From Pristionchus mayeri (lineage: Eukaryota > Nematoda > Chromadorea > Rhabditida > Neodiplogasteridae): a stretch of DNA of 64,000 nt. Positions within the stretch are counted from its first letter, which is position 1. Each line of letters starts with the position of its first letter. The notes beneath the pieces were generated by a model, which worked only from the letters and a program-made list of their open reading frames with translations, was not told the origin of the DNA and did no database searches. The stretch lies in assembly GCA_036245805.1 (NCBI GenBank), contig BTRK01000003.1:42797215-42861214 (forward strand). The letters run 5' to 3'. The position numbers and the translations under genes were made by a program. Of this stretch, positions 45,691-56,713 are shown piece after piece.

Positions 45691-45943
45691 ATCTACACAT
45701 GTTATTTGAATTTCTTGCTTTCAAAACAACGTCCATTCGATGGTAATTTTACTGCTCAAATTAGACTAATGTTTCTCAAGACCAACTTTATATAGCTTTT
45801 CGGTGAAATTGAGTGAGTGAGTGATCATATCTAGTGTCTTCTCGATTCCGGATTGTATGATCAGCGTAAAATATTAGTTCACGCATTGAGAAAAATGATT
45901 ATGCGAAAATTCTGGAGATGGGATCTTTGTTCCTGATTCTCAT

Positions 45944-46038
45944 TAGTGTTGGCTATTCGTAGCAGAATTGTGAAATTTCGAAATTTGAAGATGGGGAGGA
46001 TAGCGATTTCGCAATTCTGCTGCGAATAGCCTACCCTA
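45944..46038. mobile_element. hAT-like MITE, relative of the 45580 element
   Basis: A 95-bp foldback: left TAGTGTTGGCTATTCG, right CGAATAGCCTACCCTA, with a long complementary core (AGCAGAATTG against CAATTCTGCT). Flanks ATTCTCAT and ATTCGCCT match at six of eight positions. Same intron as the previous element. Confidence 0.7.
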
Positions 46039-46996
46039 ATTCGCCTACTACCTAATTCCGTTTTATCAAGCTGAAGATGATGACGTCAACGTCGTCGAAC
46101 AGACGACCACTCAGCTAGCTGCGATGGCCATGACTGGAGAACCAAACACTCGCAAGCGTCGAAAGGCATGACTCTCTGTATAGTGTATCAGCTACTATGA
46201 CCAGTTGGAACTTTCCTAGAAGCCTATCATTACTCATTGGCCCATCCCCTTTAGGGGCTTTACCGAGTACATGACCTTAAGCAGCTAAATTCTAAGCCTA
46301 AGCATTGCTTCATGTTTGAAAAACTTTGCGTACGTTCAGGAGAGCTCGGGCGACGTCAGTACCAACGAAGAGGCCGAACTCGAGCAGGCGATTTTGAGCA
46401 GTATGGCAGAGGCAGAAGTTCGCTTTTTTCACTCTTTTTCATTCTTTATCCTTATTTCTTTATCTTATTGTGACTTTAGCATAAACCCGATCTCTTTCAA
46501 TGATGAATGCTTGTGAACGGTGTCCATGGAATGCAGTTTCGCAGTACTTTTCTTCGTATAGTATCGATCGTGTTCATCGCAACATTGCAGCCCGGCCCGC
46601 CTTCTGCCGAAATGCTCGAACTTCGTCAGTTGCTTTACTCCATGAAGCAATCACTCACTCTGGAGCAGCAACTGAATCATTCTGCACAGATGGTGCCCAA
46701 TTCTGATCTGAAAGCGGCCAAGAGAGAGGAGGAATGCCAGCGGAAGGAGAAGGATTTGAAGAAGAAGTGAGATAATAATTTCGACACTTATTCGGTTTCT
46801 TGCCACCCCCCCCCCCTCATATTTCCCATCATTGATGGCTTGCGCGGACGAAAATCAGGAAGGAATAGCTAGAAATGAGTGGGCTAGATATGAGGGAGGG
46901 GGAGGACAGAAACCGAAGAAGTGCCACTTATTTTATATCGTTCCAGTTTTTTTAAAATTAAAATCTATTATGTAATACTTTATTAGCGGTGGCTTC

Positions 46997-47100
46997 TAGT
47001 GATGCCAAAACGGCGCGCGCCCTCCCCGTTTCACACGCTCTCTCTGACCTGTGAGAGAGCGTGTGAAACGTGGAGAGCGCGCGCCGATTTGGCATTACTA
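46997..47100. mobile_element. hAT-like MITE with perfect 8-bp duplication and long hairpin
   Basis: A 104-bp element, TAGTGATGCC at one end and GGCATTACTA at the other, flanked by GTGGCTTC (46989-46996 and 47101-47108). The arms are almost perfectly complementary over about 48 bp (GGCGCGCGC, GTTTCACACGCTCTC). In an intron of copy D. Confidence 0.88.
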
Positions 47101-47160
47101 GTGGCTTCGCAAGACCGATCTCCTCATTCCGCATTCTCTTATCGACGAGGGTTCTGAGGT

Positions 47161-47230
47161 CGGATGAGAACAATGACATCATGCCGCCTTTGATATATCA
47201 AAAGCGGTATGGCATCATATTTCTCATCTG
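47161..47230. repeat. 70-bp hairpin, GCCGCCTTTGATAT family, copy 1
   Basis: GATGAGAACAATGACATCAT pairs with ATGGCATCATATTTCTCATC around a near-palindromic centre CTTTGATATATCAAAAG. Other copies at 49167-49232 and 60247-60317 keep the same centre and the GATGAGAAC-type ends. Confidence 0.7.
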
Positions 47231-47527
47231 ACCAATTGCAGAAAAAATATAAACGTTTTAAGAGTGATCGATGTGACGATTCAACTGGGGAAGGAGATGA
47301 AACGTGCCCGGAAGAGGTGAGCGGGGCGTGATATACGATTGCCTTCGACTGCTAGTTAACCAGTAAAATGGGCTTCAAAGTGTTGAGACGAATATTTTAA
47401 TTACAGAGAGGCTGACCTGACGAAGCAACTTGAGAAGGAGAGGGACGAGGGAATGCGAGCCAAAGAGCAGTGAGTGCATACGAAAAAGAATTAAAGTCGG
47501 CTGAACTGTGGTTCGCAGTTCGAAGCT

Positions 47528-49045
47528 GGATTCATAAAACGAATTGCCGTACCCATTTCCGAAGCCCTTGAAATCATTTTTAGGAACTCCTACCAATCTG
47601 GAACCGTTCCCTCCCATTGGCGACATTCCATAGTAACTCCTGTTAAGAAATCGCCCCCTTTTTCCAATTTTCTACAGGCCCATCTCTATTACATCTTTCT
47701 TTTGCCGAGTTTTCGAGCGCATTTTATGCAAATCTATTATCAACTATTGCGAACAATTAGACATTTTCCCCGATGAGCAATACGGATTCCGCAAGAAACG
47801 ATCGCGTGAGCTCCAAATGCTCGAAGTCCTCGAACACTGGACATCCTCGATTAGTGATGGGAAACCTGTTGACGTTATCTACTTTGATTTTGCAAAAGCT
47901 TTTGATAGAGTATCCCATCCCAAGCTAAAACTCAAGCTTAGCAATATAGGTCTCTCCGAAAATACAATCAAGTGGATAGCAGGATACCTCACAGATAGAT
48001 CATTCCAAGTGATAGTAAAAGATGCGCTTTCTACCTCAATGCCTGTAACTAGCGGCGTCCCACAGGGCTCAGTCCTAGGCCCCTTGCTCTTCCTTATTTA
48101 CACCTCAGAAATCCCTACTCTAGTACAAAATCATGGCGTCGTTGCAAGAATGTATGCCGATGACATAAAAATATATCGGTCCTTTAGGAAGGGGAATTCA
48201 CCCGCCCATCTACAGGCTGCGATTGACACTATCGTAAACTGGTCTGAAGAGTGGCAACTCCCTCTTGCTGCGCATAAGTGTAACTCATTGCACCTAGGCA
48301 GAGCAAATACAAAGCGAACATATACTATAGGAACCACAACTCTGGAACAAAAAGAAAAAGTGAAAGACCTCGGTTTTGTTATCCAGAAAAACCTCTCATT
48401 CTCCGATCATTGCACTTCCGTATCCATTAAAGCCAAAACTGCTAGTCACACTATCCTCAGAGCCTTACGAACCAAAAATATAGAAGTACTCCTCAAAACG
48501 TACTCAATGTACATTAGACCAATTTTAGAAAGCGCTTCACCCGCCTTCAACCCTTACCAAAACAAGGATAAAAAGGAACTCGAAAGGGTACAAAACTATT
48601 TCACACGACGGTTATTTATGCGCTGTTTTAATCATACTTGGGAAAACATGCCCACTGCTCTCGATTGCAACAAGAGACTAGGCATTGAGTCCCTAGAGAA
48701 GCGTAGAATAGCGATTGATAAGAGAGTAGCCACAAATCTCATCCGAGGCAAATATAGTATTTCCAACCGAAAACCACATTATTTCAAAATTTACTACACT
48801 CGAAACGGAATGAACTTCAATAATCCTGGATCTAACCACAACTACAGACACAATAGTTTCTTTCCAAGAGCGGCAAGGCTTTTAGTAAATTCCGAGAATC
48901 AAACCAGTTACCCTGAGTAGATCCCCATACCCTATTGTACCATTATTCACTCGTCATTTTAACCGTCATTAATTGCCTATTCTATTTCAATTTTGTAACG
49001 TTATTTCGACAGAAATAGCATAAATATATATATCAGGTAATGAAG
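47528..49045 (+). mobile_element. LINE-3: 5'-truncated copy of the LINE-2 family, in copy D
   Basis: Begins abruptly near 47528 inside the reverse transcriptase (TTCATAAAACGAATTGCCG, the LINE-2 equivalent of FIKRIAVPISEALEI) and ends in an ATA-rich tail at about 49035. From 47817 to 48920 the frame is open: YFDFAKAFDRVSH, GVPQGSVLGPLL, ARMYADDIKIYRSF and the C-terminal part are intact. A small deletion near 47675 breaks the frame before that. Sense orientation relative to copy D. Confidence 0.85.
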
Positions 49046-49166
49046 GCGTTTGATTGTTTACGAGAAATTAAATGTGGAAGAAAAACGACACGAATTATGG
49101 GACAACCCAATACGGCAGTTCGACACTTCTTCGATATTCGGGACCATACTTTACGGCATTTTGTAG

Positions 49167-49232
49167 AATGAGAACTATGACGTCATGCCGCCTTTGATAC
49201 ATCAAACGCGGTATTACGTCATAGTTCTCATC
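49167..49232. repeat. Hairpin, GCCGCCTTTGATAT family, copy 2
   Basis: ATGAGAACTATGACGTCAT against ATTACGTCATAGTTCTCAT with centre GCCTTTGATACATCAAACGC. It has longer and better arms than the 47161 copy. Between LINE-3 and the last exon of copy D. Confidence 0.7.
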
Positions 49233-49283
49233 CGTCCTAGTGGCAAATTTACCTTTTACCACTACCTTTAGTTCTCGTACAGG

Positions 49284-49403
49284 TAAAGGTTGGCAATAGT
49301 AGGGAGGTAGCAAGCTCGTAACGCCTCCCTCCTCCTCGGATTGCGAAATAGGGGGAGGGGGAGGCGTAACGCGCTCGCTACATCCCTCGTATTGCCAACC
49401 CTA
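49284..49403. mobile_element. hAT-like MITE inserted at a splice acceptor of copy D
   Basis: A 120-bp foldback, left TAAAGGTTGGCAATA, right TATTGCCAACCCTA (read on the complementary strand; on + it reads ATTGCCAACCCTA). Flanks are GTACAGG (49277-49283) and GTTCAGG (49404-49410). The right flank contains the CAG that ends the last intron of copy D, so the insertion appears to have duplicated the acceptor. Confidence 0.65.
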
Positions 49404-49544
49404 GTTCAGGTGCGTGCTCACGGTGCCGGCGTCTCCAAGGCGGCAGTGAACAGCTGGCAGGGCATGCTCGATAAGGCAAGAGAGAAGAGAAGAAGAACTG
49501 AGGAGAAGGAAAGAGCTGCTAAGGGAAAGAAGTGATACGGTGTA

Positions 49545-49835
49545 TTCAGATAGTACCACGGTAGTGATACAGTACTTTCCCATTTGTATTCGGATTTTGA
49601 TCCGTTCTTTGATTTCTTGTTTTATTCTGTGATGTTGACCTACTCTCTAATTTGTTCGTTCACGATGTGAATATTTGTAGAAAATCGTGCGAGTAGAATT
49701 TGAGAAGCGTGAGGTACGGTAGTGATACAGTACTTTCCCATTTCTGTTCAGGTGTTGATCTGTTCTTTTACCTTTTGCTTTATTCTGCTATGTTGACCTG
49801 GTCTCTATTCTGTTTTCTCCGTTTTCTAGCTCGAA
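49545..49835 (+). repeat. Duplicated 3'-flank segment after copy D
   Basis: TACGGTAGTGATACAGTACTT-type sequence followed by CCCATTT, TTGATC, CTTTATTCTG and TGTTGACCT occurs twice in tandem (about 49555-49670 and 49713-49830). In copies B and C the corresponding 3' flank occurs once. It looks like a local tandem duplication of the 3' UTR. Confidence 0.55.
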
Positions 49836-49916
49836 GACTTTTAATCGAATTATTGATTTTCCCTGAAGCTAATAACAAAGTTTATTTTAATATGATTTAC
49901 ATGACGTATCAGAATT

Positions 49917-49980
49917 ATGACACGTTCATAACGTGTCATAATTCTGATTCATTAATTCTGATTCTGATGTATCTGATTCA
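49917..49980 (+). promoter_or_regulatory. Conserved ACGT motif upstream of copy E, rearranged
   Basis: GACACGTTCATAACGTGTCA is a nearly perfect inverted repeat, then ATTCTGATTC-type units repeat several times before GATGTATCTGATTC. About 110-170 bp before the copy E start. The expansion of ATTCTGAT units is peculiar to this copy. Confidence 0.5.
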
Positions 49981-50284
49981 TTCGAATTACTCCTACCCTA
50001 ACTTCTGGAAAATATTTGTTCTCATTCTGTAAATTCGTTACTAATGTGAAATTTTCAGTCTGTGTGATAGCCGATTCCGACCATCAATTATGGATGAATC
50101 GACTATCGATAATCGTCGTTGCAAGGTTTGCATTCTTTCAATTTTAATATCGCCACTTCTTCCTTCTATCAAATCTGGTATCGGTAGTTTATTTCGAGAA
50201 AGAACTAAAGCTGCACATGTCCATTTTTCTTGGAATGTGTTAACGCAGCTTCAAGAGCAGTATCCAGTTCAGTACGTTTATTTG

Positions 50285-50645
50285 GAGGGTGTGGTGGTGA
50301 TAAAACGGAATCAAATCATAACTCCCTCGGGATTCATACCTAGGGACTTGCGAGCTGTTCCATCGTTACCAGTATGAGCTTCACTACATATGCATATATA
50401 AGTTTTGTTACCAGGCAATATTGAGTTTCACTCCAAATCGACGCATAGGGGTCATGATATATGGACTTCAATGACCTAATATGCTGAAACACAAGATCGG
50501 CTTGTAACAAGACTTATGTATGCAAATGTAGAGGTGCGCATACTGGTAACAATGGAAAAACTTGCAAGTCCCTAGGTCAAATCCCGAGGGAGCTGTTATT
50601 TGTTTCTGTTTTGTCGGTTTTCGCTTTATCACCCCCTCTCCGTAT
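50285..50645. repeat. Foldback element FB3
   Basis: Outer arms GGTGATAAAACGG and CGCTTTATCACC, then ACTCCCTCGGGATTCATACC against CAAATCCCGAGGGAGCT, and GGGACTTGCGAG against CTTGCAAGTCCC. The centre (AGGCAATATTGAGTTTCA, ATAGGGGTCAT, ACACAAGATCGGCTTG) is the same as in FB2 at 31391-31692. In intron 1 of copy E. Confidence 0.7.
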
Positions 50646-52823
50646 AATTCGTTTCATACAACACGTTCTCCGCCCAAACTTATGAGCCACATCGCAGCGT
50701 TGATCGAGTGAGTGATTGTAGCTCTTCTATTTTCAGACGTCTTCTGATGATGATGACGTCATCGTCGTCGAGAATCGGACCACTCAGTAACCTGCGCTGT
50801 GTGTGAATGGAGAACCGAACGCTCGCAAGCGTCGCAAGGTAATACTGGATTGCAAAAAAATATGTCCAATGCTTAAAATGAACGGAAAATTCTCGTCAAT
50901 GGAGTCTTCTATAAGGAAGGGCGTAAAATGTATATTTCGTCTTCTCGCACACCGTGGCTCACTAGACAATTGATACTTTCGCAACGTTTTGACGGTGCTA
51001 TCTGTCTCATTCTGAATCGTGTAGTAGTTACTGCTATGTTTTTGACTGTTTTTCATAATTATTTAACCACTTCAATTTTGAAATAATACCTTGTTTGTAT
51101 TCAGAAGGATATCGGAGACGTTAGAACCGTCGATGAAGGACAACAGTCGGTTGTGAGCAGTGGTTTGAGAGAGGCAGTGGTTCGTACTCGAGATTATACA
51201 GTTTGTTAGTGTTGACCATGGCCCCAATACACATCATGAACGGCTGTGGAACTTAGGTGTGCACGGGGAATATTTTTGCGTTTTTTTCTTATAGTAAATC
51301 GCTTATGCTGTTAGTAAAGTCGTATTAATCTTTTGATTCTTATAGTCAAATATTGCAGTCCGTCCATCCTTCTGCCGAAGTGCTCGAACTTCGCCAGTTT
51401 GTGATCAACATGAAGCAGCCGCTCACTCTCGAACAGCAACTGAACCATTCTGCACAGATGATGCTGGATGCTGATCTGAAAGCGGCCAAGAGAGAGGAGG
51501 AGTTCCAGGTTAATCCGTTTAAAGATTGATTATTCGAAAGTACTTACGGTATTTCTCCAGCGCGCGTTGCGTGAAGCGGAGTCGCGCGCGGAACGAGCAG
51601 AGAGTCTACTCGGTTTGTGCATTATTCTTTTTGAAACCTAATTCCGCCTTGTTTACTTTTTTGGTAGTGCAACATGAGAAACGGGACTGTAGCAATCATG
51701 AAATCCAAAGATTGTATATTGTGACCTGAACTCACCTTTGCAGATTCGAAGCAAGGAGTTCGGGATGAGCTGAAGGAAAAGACACTGGAGAAGAAGTGAG
51801 AAACACATTCGCATTTTTAAAATTGATTAAAATAAATATTTAGAGTCAGCGAACTGACGAAGGAACTGGACGAAGAGAGAGGCGAGAGAAGACAACCCGA
51901 TCAGAAGTAAGGCGATGGAATTGACAGCATGCTAGTAGTTTATGTGCTAGTGTTGGCAAAAAGAGTCTGAATGCTAGCTGCTCGCTAGCTGACTCTTTCC
52001 CGCACTCACAGTCTGAGACTCGTCGTTGGAATCTTGGAATCACTCTGCCAACGCTATTATGTGTTAACGTTTATTTTCGCGTCGCGTCGCTGAGTACGCG
52101 TTGCGTGAGGCGCAGATGCGTGCGGAGAGAGCGGAGAAATTACTCGGTTTGTGCTCGTTAATTTTTGATTGCGGCTTCCATTTTGCGTATAATTTTTGAT
52201 CGATTAAAAGGCCAATAGGATACTAGGGTTGGCAAAACGAGGTTTTCGCTTGCGAAAGTTTTCGCGACCGTCACCAACCATCCACATTATACAAACTCGT
52301 CTACATTTCAAGAACGATTTTCGTTTGTCATTATCCGTGAGTGGTTCAAAATTATGCACATATGTAGTACTTTACGCAAATCACACAAAATCGGCATAAT
52401 TTATTCTTTTCAAGAAGAGCTGATGCGTGAAAATGATCTGTAATCCTTATCTCAGTACAACTTTGTCTGACTAATGTGCCTCCTCAACTGCCTTGACAGG
52501 ACTGAAGTAAAGCGCGTAAGAAAGAGTACGAAGGCCCTCACTGATGATGAATAACGAAATTGAGATTAAATTAATTCGAAGAATTTCTGAGGTTAAAATG
52601 CATAAGAGATTGGACGCGACAAAACTTATGTTACAACCTGATAATTAAAGTGTTTCCGTTTGCCAGCGTTTTCCATTGATTAGCCAGTGTTAACTTTTAA
52701 AAATTACTATTCAATCATTTGGTTAAGGACTAAATAGACCGATAGAGAATGGAATATGTAAGTATCATAAAATATGATTTGCATATTAAACACATATTTG
52801 GATAGTCCTTTTTGAAAGTTTGG

Positions 52824-54195
52824 CCACTGTGCTGTTAAGAGGTCATCCACCTGAGAACGTAACAGATATGGAAAGGTCACGGATGGTCGAAATTCAAATA
52901 ATTCTCAAACTTTTTCCCTGAAGTGGTACTCCCAAATGCTGATTGCCAGGGTACATGAGAATGGCCAGATATCGATTTGGAAAAAGTTACCGTAACTGAT
53001 CGATTTTGGGGTCGAAAAATCGATATCTCAAAATTATTATTTTTATAGTTTTTCTGGCGTATTTTCACTCGTAGATAACGAATTTCTAAATTATAACTCG
53101 AGAAAATGCGATTTAAAAATGATAGGTCCAAAAAACGGCTCAGAAAGTGACAAAACCAGAGATAACTAATTAATTTATGGACCGTCTTGAGCCATATTTC
53201 CATTTTGAAAACTTCAACATGTACCTAGTCTATGATATTTTTTGAAGAATTTTAAAAATGCAGCCCGTTAGGTTTTTGTGCCCTCAAAGTCTGCTCCCAA
53301 TGAAAGGAGCAAACCTGGATCCCAAGTCGAAATAGAGATAGGTACCAGCCATTATGCTAGAAATGTAGAGCACGATGAGCTGAACATTTTATCTGTTGAA
53401 AGTGAGCGTTTATCTTTTCATTGAAGCTCGCTACAGAGCCTAGAAGATAACTAGAAACGGACTAGTGTCCCCCGAGAGCGAGCGCTCTAACCGTCTGACG
53501 CTCTCGCCTCCTGACCTCCCTCTCCCTCCCCTCTACTTAATGCTCTCCCAGCTCCCAGGCGCCTCCACCGTCCATTGTACCAACTTCTAGGCGCTCTAGC
53601 GCGCTTCAATGAAAAGATAAACGCTCACTTTCAACAGATGAAATGTTCAGCTCATCGTGCTCTACATTTATAGCATAATCACTGGTACCTATGCCTATTT
53701 TGACGTGTGATTCATGTTTGCTCCTTTCTTTGGGAGCTAACTTTGAGGACACGAAAACATACCGCGCTACATTTTTAAAATTCTGCAAAAAATATCGTAG
53801 ACTAGGTACATGTTGAAGTTTTGAAAATGGAAATATGGCTTAAGACGGTTCATAAATTAATTAGTTATCTCTGGTTTCGTCACTTTCTGAGCAGTTTTTT
53901 CGACCTATTATTTTTAAATCGCATTTTCTCGAGTTCTAATATAGAAATTCGTTATCTACGAGTGAAAATACGCCAGAAAAACTATAGAAATATTAATTTT
54001 GAGCTATCGATTTTTCGACCCCAAAATCGATCGGTTACGGTAACTTTTTCAAAATCGATATCTGGCCATTGTCATGTAGCCTGACAATCAGCATTTGGGA
54101 GTACCACTTCAGGAAAAAAGTTTGAGAATTATTTGAATTTCGACCATCCGAGACCTTTTCCGATTTCTCGTGGATGGTCTCTTAAACCACTGGTT
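52824..54195. repeat. 1.37-kb inverted repeat with about 600-bp arms
   Basis: Left arm about 52824-53428, loop 53429-53605, right arm 53606-54195. Examples of pairing: GATGGTCGAAATTCAAATAA with TTATTTGAATTTCGACCATC, and GAAAGTGAGCGTTTATCTTT with AAAGATAAACGCTCACTTTC. Arms differ at scattered bases and small gaps. Each arm has an open frame of about 90-108 codons on opposite strands, which follows from the symmetry. It lies in the last intron of copy E, where the finger exon should be. A foldback transposon or a hairpin formed by inverted duplication. Confidence 0.85.
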
Positions 54196-54749
54196 CATAA
54201 AGAAAGATATTTCCGTTTTTCTCTAGAACCATCCATTACGGGCGCTAGCTTACGTTCCCTAGAAGCACTTTTAACATCATCGGATTGCGTCTAGCGTAGC
54301 CGTCTCTTGACGGCTATACTTTCGCTCAACGTGGCTGCACTTATAAATTTTTTAGGCGTAAAATGATGTAGATTCAAGAGACCGTGGTGAGGTATCACCG
54401 CATCTCATTTTTTGTAAAATTTGTAGTGTCCTCGGTTGAGAAAGAAGCACTTTGGACAGCAGGGATACGTAGTCCTAGCAGTACCGCACCGCACCACCTA
54501 TGCGTAGTTGTCTATTGACTACTGAAAAAATCGCTTTACGTGGCTGCATCTTTACCATTTATTATGGCCAATTAAGTAGTGGTATTAATGCAGGTGCGTG
54601 CTCACGGTGCCGCAGTCTCCAAGCCTGCTGTGATGACCTAGCTGAGCATGATGTGACAGTCTGGATCCGCAGGTGATCTTGAGGAGAGATCGACCGTCGA
54701 AGGGGAGTGGCACGGTAGACAGTAAGTGGTACGGTAGACAGTACTAGTC

Positions 54750-55410
54750 ATAGGTGTGCACGCCTCGATCAGGGGGGGGGGGTACCCAACATGTTGGGTA
54801 CCCCCCCCCTCAACGTATAGGGGGGTCATGGTCAAAAATCGATCGGTAGGTCAAGACTAAGTACATAACCAATCGATAGTACAGTACACCCTGATACCGT
54901 ATATGGATACCGTAACCCGAGAATATCGCAAACTAACTTTATTTTTAAAAAGTCCTGGCCCCGTGCCCAATCGATTATACAGTACCCAAGTCACTACCGT
55001 AACCAAGTTCCATGGGTCAGATCCAGTTCCTTGGGTCAAACATTTTTCGAAAATTGTTAAACATTTTTCTAAAAATCTTAAGGCGATTATAAAATTATTC
55101 TACAGTAACGAAAGATACGGTAGGATAATTAAAAATAATTTTACTATCGATTTTAAAATTTTAGAAAAATGTTTGACCCAAGGAACTGGATCTGACCCAT
55201 GGAACTGGGTTACGGTAGTGACTTGGGTACTGTACAATCGATTGGGCACGGTGCCAGGACTTTTTTAAATAAAGTTAGTTTGCGATATTCTCGGGTTACG
55301 GTATCAGGGTGTACTGTACTATCGATTGGTTATGGTACTTAGTCTTGACCTATCGATCGATTTTTGACCATGACCCCCTATACGTTGAGGGGGGGGGGGT
55401 GTACATGTAT
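54750..55410. repeat. Foldback element FB1, third copy, with 9-bp flanking repeat
   Basis: Starts ATAGGTGTGCACGCC and ends GTGTACATGTATG, with GTACTAGTC on both sides (about 54741-54749 and 55412-55420). The arms include G/C tracts, AG-TACATAACCAATCGATAG against CTATCGATTGGTTATGGTAC, and CCAGTTCCTTGGGTCAAAC against GTTTGACCCAAGGAACTGG. A 9-bp duplication points to a Mutator-type origin. Just downstream of copy E. Confidence 0.78.
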
Positions 55411-55616
55411 GGTACTAGTCCATTACTGATCGATAATTGATCCGATCGTTGTCTATGTTGTTGTTCACTGTTCTGTTAATCTGGTCTTTGTTTTTACTCT
55501 TTCTCGCTTTAAATGTCAGAAGAATACCCAACGAATTCAATGTGTGATTTCTCTTTTTTTTCTGGAAGCTAAGAATAAATTTATTGTTAATATGGTTTGC
55601 ATAAGGTATTCGAATT

Positions 55617-55652
55617 ATGACACGTTCATGGCGTGCAATGTATCTGATTTAT
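55617..55652 (+). promoter_or_regulatory. Conserved ACGT motif upstream of copy F
   Basis: GACACGTTCATGGCGTGCAA followed by TGTATCTGATTTATCC, about 190-225 bp before the copy F ATG. One change from the copy D motif breaks the dyad (GCGTG for ACGTG). Confidence 0.5.
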
Positions 55653-56028
55653 CCGAATCATCGCACAATTCACGATGAGGGTACGGTAAGGATTTTGCCA
55701 ACTTCTCCCTCACAATCCTCCCTATTCCCTAATTTGCTCTCCATTTCAGAGAAATCATTGTTGTTTCCATACATATTGATCATAATATGAGTGTTAATTC
55801 GATAATTGCAGTTTCCGTAATTCTCCGTTCCGCCCATCAATTATGGATGAATCGACTCCCAAGAATCATCGCCGCAAGGTGCGCAATCATTAAAACATTC
55901 GACATTTAATATAGGACCTTCCGCAGAATAGACATTGTGCGTTTCATTGAACAGGTGGAGGATTGTGGAATGATTAAAACAAATAGCCAGTTCTCCTCGT
56001 GTATTGTGTTCCTTATAACTGTTTTTAT

Positions 56029-56280
56029 TAGAGTGGTGAAAACAGGTCAACAAGTCGACCTTTGGACCTGCTCGACAGCTCCAAATCGGGTTGCACAGGT
56101 TACCTGGCATGCGCGTCGCGTGTTGCGGTCCAGGTAACCCGTTCTAAACAGCTCCAAAACAGTTCCTGCGAGAGAGAACGGGTAACCCGCTGCGCGAACG
56201 CGACACGCGACGCACATGACAAGTAATCCGAAATAGAGGAATGGCGAGTCCGATATCCGTTACCTGGTTTCGCCACTCTA
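56029..56280. mobile_element. hAT-like MITE
   Basis: A 252-bp element from TAGAGTGGTGAAAACAGGT to ACCTGGTTTCGCCACTCTA, flanked by GTTTTTAT (56021-56028) and GTTTTTTT (56281-56288), 7 of 8 matching. Contains a secondary inverted repeat around GGGTTACC and CGCGTCGCGTGT. Fills the place where copy F should have its SIM exon. Confidence 0.75.
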
Positions 56281-56713
56281 GTTTTTTTTGCTTTGCTACA
56301 CTATGAACCGGAAGCTCATCTTTACAGTTTTTTTGTGGGAAATAATACTTCAGGATCATCGTTACATATTTCATGTTCAATTGCAGCCCGCTCCTTCTGC
56401 CGATGTGCTTGAACTGCGTCAGTTGGTGATTTGCATACAGCAGCAGTCGCTCACTCTCAAGCAGCAACTGAATCATTTTGCACAGATGAGGCCCAATTCT
56501 GATCTGAGAGAGGAAAAGTACCAGGTTGGGGATAATAGTATATTTACCGCTCGTGGCGGTCGTATTTGTAAAATTTAGTGCAGATGATGATGGGAAAATT
56601 AGTCATTATGTTGCTTTAACTGAAAGTGGCGAAGAGAGAGGAGGAATACCAGGTTTGTATTAGCGAAGAAATGCATCTTCAGAACACGGAGAATAAAGAG
56701 AACTATTTCGGCA

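Larger units (their letters stand above)
45441..49535 (+). pseudogene. Array copy D: zinc-finger exon lost, LINE inserted
   Basis: Exon 1 45441-45476 (MDESTLNNSRRK); exon 2 about 46075-46168 (DDDVNVVEQTT, ends KRRK) followed by GCATGA where the paralogs have a GT donor; exon 3 46339-46416; exon 4 46591 to about 46768, here fused to the following unit (RKEKDLKKK); coil units near 47260-47316 and 47407-47470; last exon 49410-49535, with a longer Lys/Arg-rich tail than other copies (REKRRRTEEKERAAKGKK). Between the second coil unit and the last exon there is a truncated LINE plus MITEs, and no C2H2 finger. If the GC donor works, a shortened finger-less protein might still be made; otherwise it is dead. 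Confidence 0.75.
50090..54656 (+). pseudogene. Array copy E: two nonsense codons, finger lost, giant hairpin
   Basis: Exon 1 50090-50125 (MDESTIDNRRCK); exon 2 50737-50838 (DDDDVIVVENRTT) with TAA at 50788-50790 in the middle; exon 3 51107-51181; exon 4 about 51358-51508; exon 5 51562-51614 (RAERAESLL); exon 6 about 51745-51796; coil unit 51844-51908; a second, duplicated exon-5-like segment near 52085-52150 (RAERAEKLL); last exon 54592-54656 with TAG at 54639-54641 where copy B has TGG. No finger exon is present between 52150 and 54592, a space mostly occupied by a 1.37-kb inverted repeat. Clearly a pseudogene. Confidence 0.8.

Noticed and set aside
52877..54084. Similar open frames of 108 and 87 codons in the arms of the 1.37-kb hairpin
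   Set aside because: Same reason: symmetry of the arms. No start context, splice sites or family resemblance supports them.
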